In this document: positions 54,958 to 64,000 of the stretch, one piece after another | Numbering within the stretch: the first letter of the stretch is position 1 | How the letters are laid out: the number at the start of each line of letters is the position of its first letter | Source: Manduca sexta | Lineage: Eukaryota > Arthropoda > Insecta > Lepidoptera > Sphingidae | Direction of reading: 5' to 3' | DNA: 64,000 nt | Assembly (NCBI RefSeq): GCF_014839805.1 | Contig: NC_051132.1 | Location: forward strand, 6,138,001-6,202,000 | The notes under the pieces: model-generated | Told to the model about the DNA's origin: nothing | Databases searched by the model: none | The model's input: the letters and a program-made list of their open reading frames with translations, nothing else | Position numbers and translations under genes: made by a program

Positions 54958-56699
54958 TCTATACTATAGAACACATATATACCTACTTATCTACACACAC
55001 TTTCACATGCCACGTGTGTGTCATTGACATTAACACACTCATCGAAACACTTGTCGGGCCGGTGGCTTGACCAACTTTTTTGTCGGCGGGGAAAAGCGGA
55101 ACTAAGTATTACTTAAATGTTTTAAGACGGCGCCACTGTCGCACGTAGAAATTACACGTCGGATTTCTAGATACGAGTATTAATAGTTTTCGAATGGATA
55201 GATATGTCCGAGCGTGCATTCAATAGGGTTGTTTCCGTCAACATTTTAGAGCAATTGTACACAAATTGCACGATTTGAGGGGACATATATATTTTAGCTA
55301 CAAAATTGTAAGCTCAAGGAAATGTGGGTGCAATAGTTGGGTTTTAGTTTAACCTTTTAGGGATAAAGGCATGAACTTATGTTTGATAAACAAATCAATG
55401 TCAACCTTATCTGATTAGAATAAAGCAGTAATCAGTTTAGCGTACAGCAACGGAACTCTTTTTTTCGGAAGTATACTGGATAATCTAGGAAAACAATGGT
55501 GAATAAAAGTTGTAGCATTTTTGTATGCGTTGATTGTAAGAGGCCTATAAGATAATATATAATTATTATATTACTTACTTATAATCCCTCGAATAGCTTA
55601 TTTATTGATGGGTGCTGGTAATATGAATACCATTATGAGACTTACATGTATGTTATACATTATTATGAACATCAAAATAGTATATATGAGAGTTGATTAC
55701 ATTATAGACAAACAAGATATAATGAAATAAAACATAAAAAAATAATTCTAAAATATTTTATTTATAATCCTAACTTTTAACATACATTTTAGTGGTTATA
55801 ACAGAAAGAAAGAAAGATTTTACTATTTGAACAACAACAGTAACAGTAAAACGAGAAAAAATGGGAATAATTGCCTCATTCAGCTCCTTGCTGCAACATT
55901 AGCCTGATCCTGAGGCGCTGATAATAACAATAACAACTAGGGATATTTAAAAGTATCATTTATTTATAGTAATGTCATATAATCCAAATATTAAATAATA
56001 AAAGTTCTTAGATTAAACTATTACAAAACACATTACTTCTTACTTATCTATTTATTATATACAACAACCACTACATAGCTGAGATTTCGTCGCGTGAAAG
56101 TGTATATATCATTAAGAATAACACACATTTACCAGTAACTTGGAAAGTAATACTTTTACTCCTAGAACTCACAAACATTTTTAACATAAAAATCTTTTCA
56201 CTGCGAAATGGTTACAATTTACTTGTTTAAGAGTTAGATTTTTGACATAAGTACTCTATAGTTTTGAATCCGTACAATAAATGTAGCAAAATGTCTGGAT
56301 ATGGAGAAAATTTTTACTCTAACATTGTTGCTTTCTATAAGAGAGAAATAGTGTTACAGTCTATCTGATTCATAGAATAGAAGTAGTAGTGTCGTATATG
56401 TTTATTATAGATAGGTATATTTATTAATAAATATTTAAAAATAGCGATGAAGTTTCAAAGATTAGAATTTGTGGTTGATAGAGCATCGGGACGGAATGAG
56501 ACGGAAAAATGCTCCACAAAACATGAACTCACTTCATACAAAGTTAGATCCTTATCTATCTATTATACAGGCGAAAATATATAAATAATATGTATTATAG
56601 CGATCTACAGATAGATGTTACTGTTACTCCGAATGGAAATCGCAAGCATATATTTTCCTAAACAGACGGCCTGATTTTCCATCCCGTTGCGTTTATTAA

Positions 56700-56825
56700 A
56701 CATATGTATTTATGTATTTGGGATGCGCGATGGAATGTAGCGCCCACTGGCACGGATTTCTGATGGTCTCGCGTCTGGCACGCTCCGCGAGCGTTGTGGC
56801 ACGTCCGTACAGTTAGAAACGGTAG
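56700..56825. promoter_or_regulatory. CpG-rich patch with hairpin
   Basis: GGGATGCGCGATGGAATGTA and GCACGCTCCGCGAGCGTTGT (containing ACGCTC-CGC-GAGCGT) stand in a 120-base patch far richer in CG than its surroundings. A 17-codon ORF in it is probably meaningless. Confidence 0.3.
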
Positions 56826-57770
56826 CGTGATGATATACTGACTCGTATAGGAATTTAGTCTTGTACGAACATGTAGCTCTATGTCATGAAATAATTTATA
56901 CTGTTTTTCATTTATTGTTTTATAAATAAGCCCTAGTAATAAATTTCAATAATGAACTATCTTTACTAACGTAAAATAATGTGTAATACTGTTTTTATGC
57001 ATAAAACTCGTAAAAAATATTGTTTAAGAATAATGAGAAACCTCGTGTACAAAAGACATCAACGCGTTCAATTAACCCAATGCCGCTCGCTAACTACATA
57101 ATTCTTTGGTTATTTTAGTTTTTTATAAATAGAAAAAATACATTACATATTCACTAACTATATTGACAAATAAACTGCTTTTCTTATTTTATTTCATTTC
57201 ATTAAAACCAACTTAGATAAAAAGTATTAATTTAAAAAAAATGTGTTCAACGAATATAAACAAAGTCGGGTCACAAAACTAGTAATTCAATAAACACCAT
57301 AAAGACTTATGTAACATACACAGGTGCTAACTTTCACCAACTTTCATTTTATCTTGTACCTACATAGTCAAAAGCCAAATAAAATTGGACTTTCGATCTA
57401 TCTGTCTAACGTATATTTTCGTTTAACGGTAAACTTTAAGTCACACATCAACAGTCCAAAATATTCTTTCAGTACGTTACGTAACTTTTAACAACTTTCA
57501 AGACTTGGTTAGGTAATAGTTGAAATATATTTGATGCCAATATAGAGTTTCAGGTTCAAAGTGTAAAAAAATATAATCCTTTTTTCTACTTATAAGTTTG
57601 AACTGTCTCCTCAACTTAAAGAAACAGAAGAATACATGCATTTATAGAATATCACATTAAATTAATACATGAATATTTTACTTATCTGAAGGTTCTAAGA
57701 TTATTATCTCCGACCTCCAAATAAAATTAAAGTCGTGGCACGCTGAGTGCTACCACTACGTAGCTAGACT

Positions 57771-57802
57771 AGACTTTAGTCAGAAAGTTCAGACTAAAGT
57801 CT
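57771..57802. repeat. Perfect 11-bp inverted repeat
   Basis: AGACTTTAGTC and GACTAAAGTCT are separated by 10 bases. The flanks (CTACGTAGCTAGA on the left, TCTAGTACTAC on the right) show further partial complementarity, suggesting a small palindromic element. Confidence 0.7.
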
Positions 57803-59128
57803 GAAACTCACCATCTAGTACTACATTGCTTGCTCGTCATATGTACTGGTTCATTATATTGTGTTAATAAATGAAACTAAATAATCAACTTTATGTCTAT
57901 TTACATTCTATCCAAAATCATCAAAGAATTAAGATTATTTTCACTAAAAATTCCAGTTTTGGTTTTCTGATATTTTATCCTTTTGTAGTTTAGTACAAAA
58001 ATGTGTGCTTGTGGGATTTCTGAATGAAATTTTGATGTTCACGCTGCGACGAATTCTCTTGGAGTAGTAATAGTGGCATTAGGGCGCGTAACATTAAAAT
58101 TTCTTTTTATTTTTATCGAAACTTTATTATTTTATATCTACGGTTCAAGTAACTTATTGAAAAATGTAATTTTTAAGTAGTTAAGTACGTGGTTTCTTTT
58201 AGTAACGCAGTGTCAATACGATCCTATATATATCCGTATTTGGGAAATAATTTAAACAATATTTTCCGATGTTTTTAAGTCGTGTTTATTAACAGTCAAA
58301 ACGTTTATTCCATAAGAAAGAAATAAAATTAGATAATTTAATCTGAAACACAAGTGATCATGATAATTTTATATATATTTCTATTTATTTATGAATTTAA
58401 AAAGTCTAATCCTAATAAATATTAAAATATGATTTTTTTTATGATCTCACCCTGCATAAGAAACTTCAGTCAATCAACATTTCTTAAAGCAGATGATTTC
58501 AATTCGAATATTAATTATCCATACTTATGCATATATACTGTAAGAAACCAAAATTTTACAGATAGTAATACTTCGAAAAATAACCTTTATTTCATACTTA
58601 ATACACATCATTCTTCGTTGTTTTCTAAAAAGAAAACAACAAAATAAGTTTAACGATACTTCTAGCGCCATCTTTTGACGAGTATGCATCACATTCGCTT
58701 ATGTGATACTGTCGCCATCTCTTGGCAAGCTCTTCGTATTAAAGAAAACGGTAGAAAGCAAAGAGTAAAAAAAGACGACGATACCCATTAGCACCCGCTA
58801 GAGAGTGCTGTTTTTTTCTTTTTTGAACTACTCAATGAAAACGTAAAGAAGTGCTTACTCACGATTGGTTTTACTGCGAATGTCATAACACATATTGAAA
58901 GAGATCATACATTACTAAAGTAAAAAATATTATTTTATCTGTTATGAAAAATACCTTTTACATTAAGTCCGAAGAAATACATTTGTACATAAAGTGCAAA
59001 TAAAATCTACATGAAATATTGGGATTGCAATCCGGTCACTGCTGAAACTGAAAGTACAGAAAGTTAATTATACAACCATATTTAAGAAATAAAAAGTATA
59101 AAAGTTCTAGTATGACTAGACTCTAAGG

Positions 59129-59346
59129 CAGGGATGGCGAACCAATGGCACGCGTGTCAGTGGTGGCACGTGACAAAATAATTAGGGTACGCGAATAATA
59201 TGCCAAACAAAAATATAGTTGGGTCATAAAAAACAAGTCGCTAAAAAGTACGCGGTTAGATAATACCGGTCTTTGATGGCACTTTACATGCCATATATTA
59301 TTTATTTTATATGTCATAGCACACGAACGAAGGTACGCCAACCCTG
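59129..59346. mobile_element. hAT-type MITE with 8-bp target duplication
   Basis: The left end is CAGGGATGGCGAACC and the right end, reverse complemented, is CAGGGTTGGCGTACC (13 of 15 identical). Flanking 8-mers CTCTAAGG and CTCTAAAG differ at one base, the 8-bp duplication expected of hAT transposases. The 218-bp interior has no transposase. Confidence 0.85.
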
Positions 59347-59577
59347 CTCTAAAGGATCCATGGTGCTGAAATATTCCAAAAAACTTTTCTTTCAGAGCAA
59401 TAATTAACTGCATCAATATTTTCGTTTTGTATACATGTTTCACGTTATGCACTTCGGCGCTGTTACTGATACAGCAGCTAATGTAGACAAGGCTGGCTTG
59501 ATAATTCCTTGTGTCATCTGAAATAAATAAATAATTGTATCAGTTATCAGTCTTGTCCCATGTTTCATGTGACTTTA

Positions 59578-59761
59578 TCTATACTAATATAAAGCTGAAG
59601 AATTTTTGATTGCTGATCGTAGGAACTACTAAATTGATTTGTATTTTTTTCAAAAATGGGAAGCTACATTACTCCTGAGTACTATAGGCTACATTTTATT
59701 CCGAGAAAATACGTATCCTGGAAAACTTTATTCACGTGGAAGAGCCGCAGGCAAAAGCTAG
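59578..59761 (+). mobile_element. Short non-autonomous Helitron, 184 bp
   Basis: After a host A at 59577 it starts TCTATACTAATATAAAGCTG and ends GAGCCGCAGGCAAAAGCTAG before a T at 59762. It is a compact complete copy of the family whose fragments occur at 5683, 37870 and 50700. Confidence 0.75.
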
Positions 59762-60285
59762 TTAATTATAATATGCTAAAATGTATATATTTAATTACAC
59801 CGGTGAAAAAAAAGAGAGAGGTGAAAGATGAAATTTGACAAAAGGGAACCCCACACAACGTAATATTATGCATAAATGCGGTCTGCAAATCATTCAAATG
59901 ATAATTTAGATTACGTAAGGGATAAATTACGCAAGGGAAGCCGGTAGGAATCCTTATATGGACCCATCGACAATGATATTCAGACTTATGTCTTATTCCG
60001 TTGATTGAAGCCACAGCCATGATCACGGTCTCATGATCGCTATGCCCAACAAAAAGTTATTTACAACCAATAAAAAATAATTTATAGATAACAATTTTTT
60101 ATAAAATGTTTTGTAATCAACGTGATTCCGATTCTGCGGTTAACAATTTTGAGTCTCACCTGACCGCAATATTCGCTTTTATAACTTGAAAACTATCGTA
60201 AAAAATAAACAATTTTACTGCCGGCCAATTTGTGATGTTTACAAGAGACTACATTATAGTGTATATATTTTAGTACAGAATAAGC

Positions 60286-60360
60286 CAGGGTTGCCTAACC
60301 GATAGCACGCGTGCCAAAGGTGGTACGCGAGAAAATAATTATTGACAAATATACTCCTTT
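60286..60360 (+). mobile_element. Left-end fragment of the hAT-type MITE
   Basis: CAGGGTTGCCTAACCGATAG, CACGCGTGCCAAAGGTGGTA and CGCGAGAAAATAATTA match the left 65 bases of the element at 59129. No right end follows. Confidence 0.65.
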
Positions 60361-60805
60361 AAAAAAACATAATTATGTGAATATTATAAACAAAATACGT
60401 AAAGTTGTATAATTGTAAGTATGTAGTTTTTTTTAAAACGTCATTGTCATCGCAGTTATTTTGGCAAGAATACAATTGGGATTTTAAAAAAAGAACTCCA
60501 TAATAAGGGACACACTTCGAAGTCAACTTACAGGCGTAATGTCAGTTCAAACATAATGATATATTTAGTAATAAAGATTCGCTATCCCAGGAATAGCCCT
60601 TCAGGAATTGAGCATAGTAATGAGTCTAAGGTAAAAAAAACACATTTTCTATAATGAATCGACTGAAAGTTACACGATAGTATGGTAGTTTATGTTTGAT
60701 TTTGTACATTATTTTATATGTACCCAAAAATAATATGAAAAAAGAAACTATGCAATGAGAACCAAATTTGATAAAAAAATAAAGCAATTCATATTTGATG
60801 ATATG

Positions 60806-60962
60806 ACGTCCCAATATAAGACGGGGACGAGCCTATCGCCATATCAGCCACTGATTCCAGCTCACGAGACTGAGTAGAAAAACCCAATATCACTTTTCCA
60901 GGTCAGAGGTTTGAACCCAGGACCCCACACGCACGCAAAACAACTACGCCAACAAAGGAATC
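60806..60962 (-). mobile_element. tRNA-derived SINE (family 1), 5' half, minus strand
   Basis: On the minus strand: TTGTTGGCGTAGTTG (box A), GGGTCCTGGGTTCAAACC (box B) and ATATTGGGTTTTTCTACTCA, then the family body as far as the CGCCCCGTCTTATATTGG region. The 3' third is missing. Confidence 0.7.
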
Positions 60963-62165
60963 ATGAAACCACGATCAAATCGGACAACTTACAACTGCAG
61001 TGTAAAAGAAAAAATAGACAATGCTACGGTATCTACCGCTATGTACTATCGAATATGAGAGATTACTTCCTAATATTTTTATAATCAATTACGTATTTTA
61101 GTTCAAATTTTGATTTGAACACTATATTAAAAACTATTAGCGCAATAATGTGCAAAAGCATAAAGAAATAAACACACGTTCACACATTAACAATGATGTT
61201 AATTGCTAAATATATTAAATTTAACAGCTTGTTATAATACAGCATATACAATTTGCATAAACAACTAACATAAAAACTTCACGCCAATAAAATTATAATC
61301 GTGTAATTCCAACATTCAAATTACTTTACATAAACTGTTATAGAAACAAGTCGTTTAATTTATTATTATCATATAGATGTTAGATGACTTTTTCATTCGA
61401 TAAGTCGTGAAGGTCGCCCGACAACAACAACGACAACTAATAAACACTACCAATACCATGCAAAAATAAGTTTTGCATAACCGTACACATTTCTCTATTT
61501 TCTTTAGCGAATACATTAAAATTTAATACCATCTGAGAAGGTACAAATTGAAATGACAATTGACAATTAGCATATTTTGTAACTTTAATCCCATTTCTAG
61601 CAAGTTCTTGATATACTAATAATTATCTAGCTATTTGATATCAATAACTAAGTGTTGCACGCTGCTTTGCTAACCTAACCTAACAGCTTTTCCCTCTACA
61701 AAAGTCTATAACAAACACAGCAGCGATATATCAGTACGATGCCAGCACCATCTATATAAAAAAATCCTATTATTTCCCATGGGAGCTAATTATCTGGATA
61801 AAAGTAGCCTATGAGTTAGTCCAGGATATGGTTTATCTATATGCCAAATTCATTAAAATCTGTTCTGCTATTTCCGCATTTGCTTCTGACACACTCTACA
61901 CATCCGTACTTCTAATTTTAGTAAGATGACATTATTAAGGAGTAACAGTAGGATTGTCCAATAAAATGATCAAGTAATTAAATATAATAGATAATTGCAA
62001 ACTTAAATATTGGCGTCTACTTTTTTCTATATTACTTATATTATTCTCTAAACGGTACATTTTGCTTTTACTGTCGGCCGCGTGTGATAATTTTTGAGTT
62101 AACATTGTCGATTACTTTTATAAAAACTGGCTTAATTCAGGCAACTTTTTCAGTTTTAATTATGA
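60963..62165. other. Gene-free stretch
   Basis: Only the repeat fragment at 61753-61930 was recognised. The rest is AT-rich. Confidence 0.5.
61753..61930 (+). repeat. Dispersed repeat fragment
   Basis: TCCCATGGGAGCTAATTATC, TGGATAAAAGTAGCCTATGA and CCAAATTCATTAAAATCTGT represent the same kind of non-coding repeat seen at 10650 and 48145. Confidence 0.5.
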
Positions 62166-62454
62166 CTAGCTGACCCGACTGACGTTGTCCTGTCTTAACT
62201 ATGTATGCACGCGCGCATTCTGTCGATCGCTGTCAATTATTTCAAACCACTGACAGTTATGTAAAATTAATATTGTCATTAACATTTCTTAAATTTTCTA
62301 ATTTTCCGCGGACTTTTTTCTTTTATTTTCTTTCATAAGAACCTTCTCCTGAAAATAATTAATACAACAAAAAAAGAATTAGCGAAATTGTTCCACCCGT
62401 TCACGCGTGATGCGATGACCAAGGGAAATAGGGATTCATTTTTATATATATAGA
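62166..62454 (-). mobile_element. Non-autonomous Helitron, 289 bp, minus strand
   Basis: On the minus strand the element starts TCTATATATATAAAAATGAA, after an A, and ends ACGTCAGTCGGGTCAGCTAG before a T. Inside are TTCCCTTGGTCATCGCATCA and GCGTGAACGGGTGGAACAAT. No ORF. Confidence 0.8.
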
Positions 62455-64000
62455 TTAAATATCAAAATACTAAAAGAAGTCACAAAATGATTGAATTATA
62501 GTCAAAAAATCTAACACCCACCTGTCTGACTGCTGTCTGTATCCAGTCTAAATCTAAACAAAGTCTAGACTAGTATTAACCGTGATGCATTTTGAAAGTC
62601 ATTGCGTCGCGTCATGCAAGTTTCTATGACAAAAAACTATAAACATTCACGTATTATTTCGATACGTTTATCAAGTCACTATTGAAAGGAACAGTGTTTA
62701 GCAAAATGATGGATGCATTATTTTCACTCGAGTGCTCTCGTTAATATTGATGACTTGGATACTAAAACTTTATTATAGTCGCTATACGCGCGAGAATAAC
62801 TGTGAATCGAAAAGTCGAATTCAATGCCTGAAATTATTTCACAATTAAGAAATTAGGAAATCTTCAAAATCTATGCAGTGACATCCTTTCATGCTCATAT
62901 CCTCAAAGATGATTCAAATTAATATATTCCTGAGTATGACTATGTGCAACGAATTGCCATACAAAGATAAATTATATTTTAATATCAAAACCACTGTCCT
63001 TAACTCAAAGGTATCGCGACTACTTCGTCAACGAAAATTCACGCTCCAAGAATATCTTGATACTTGACAACCGGCTATTAGACACACACCAGGTCCCAGG
63101 CCCGAATACCGTTCGCGACAATTTTGATGTCCCTCTGTAATTGTACGTTGGTAATTGTGATGGTAAATTACTATTGTCGTACAATAGAACATTCCGCTTT
63201 TTAATTTCTCTCTATGTTTTGATGATGGACTGTGGACGGTCAAAGAAAAATGTTTTGTGGTTGTTTATAAAAAATAAGTAATTTATATTAAAACATTAAC
63301 ATATATTTTATCAAAACATATTAAATTTGGAACACACTTTACTGATCATCATGGTCAAATAGTACTTTCCCAGACAAAACAAAATTTTAACTCATCATTT
63401 TAACTGCAAAACTCATGCAAAGTTTTTATAGGTTTTCATGTGTAAGAGTTTACGCATTTTTCGCCTTATAAAAATAGTAAAGATTATAATATATTTCATC
63501 GTTATAATCCATTGTTTGATAGAATATAAAATACTCCCAGTAGTAAAATAACATTGGTATACAATAAAAACTAGTGACACAATGTTTTATTAACTTATAA
63601 TATTATTCATACATTGTCTAGTCGTTTAAATTCAGTATTCATTCTAAGAAATTTGGATTAAAGAAAAAACAAATGGTAATTTAATTAAAATTTAGTATAG
63701 AAAAATGTTAATACGTCAAGAGAAATATTTATACATTAAAAAGTAAGTACGTGCGAATGAATTGATTCTAATACAATGCAAACCTTCACTCAGAAATACA
63801 ATAACTTGATTACATTAAATTAGATTATGATAAAAGCAGGAAATAAAAATATTCATGAAAATCATGTTCGGATCTGCTAATACACTCTCTTGTAGAGCAC
63901 CGGTCAAAATAAAAGAAGTAATGTGAAAGAAATATGAATTCGTAAACCAGCCAAAAATCGACCGTCGGCTGTTAGCATTAGAGAGCTAATCACAACGAAA
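62455..64000. other. Gene-free right flank
   Basis: AT-rich sequence with no element, hairpin or ORF that I could recognise. Confidence 0.5.

Larger units (their letters stand above)
54958..59128. other. Gene-free stretch
   Basis: GC-richer patches at about 55050-55160 and 56700-56825 and an inverted repeat at 57771-57802 interrupt otherwise AT-rich DNA. Short ORFs here have no recognisable content. Confidence 0.5.

Noticed and set aside
57771..57802. Second microRNA candidate
   Set aside because: The stem is only 11 bp with a 10-base loop and weak flanking pairing, too short for a precursor.
1..64000. CRISPR arrays, bacterial operons or an integrated virus
   Set aside because: No regularly spaced repeats, no dense prokaryotic gene layout and no viral replication or capsid gene was seen; introns, SINEs and Helitrons show insect nuclear DNA.

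Overview
The window looks like nuclear DNA from a moth or butterfly. It is very AT-rich, its genes carry GT-AG introns, and it is littered with repeat families typical of Lepidoptera: Helitrons with TC...CTAG ends inserted between A and T, two tRNA-derived SINE families, RTE-type LINE 3' ends, a Penelope-like element and short TIR elements. No prokaryotic, organellar or viral gene was seen.

The coding content is a piece of an Osiris gene cluster (DUF1676 family, insect-specific secreted or endomembrane proteins linked to cuticle formation). Four family members lie on the + strand. Gene A (2820-18814, 3 exons, 232 aa) is a canonical Osiris gene with signal peptide, two-cysteine N-terminus, GRGK-led hydrophobic domain and a C-terminal MAY (LAY-type) motif. 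Gene B (29336-32579, 2 exons, 284 aa) and gene C (about 35481-36942, 3 exons, 5' end uncertain) are divergent relatives that keep only a lysine-rich stretch plus hydrophobic domain. Gene E (40756-44539, 4 exons, 173 aa) is a compact canonical member with a NDLAY motif. Between C and E a small, very basic single-exon gene D (37349-37627, - strand) points the other way and converges on C. Splice phases agree throughout, several genes have a TATA box about 30 bp before an arthropod initiator, and all have AATAAA signals.

Layout: 1-2.7 kb is a flank with a perfect palindrome and a MITE. 2.8-19.3 kb is gene A, whose two introns (5 kb and 10.3 kb) are full of repeats. 19.4-28.5 kb is a repeat graveyard (Penelope, Helitrons, SINEs, LINE end). 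29.2-37.8 kb holds B, C and D. 40.6-44.6 kb is gene E. 44.6-64 kb has no confirmed gene, only two candidate exons (45289-45396 and 51560-51747), several CpG-rich islands and more transposons.

The tandem genes probably share a role in cuticle secretion and may share regulation. This is inferred from family knowledge and cluster organisation, not shown by the sequence. The observations most worth following are the orphan basic gene D, the divergent B/C pair, a duplicated splice acceptor in gene E, a 65-nt pre-miRNA-like hairpin in gene A intron 2, and a motif-dense intronic block in gene E.
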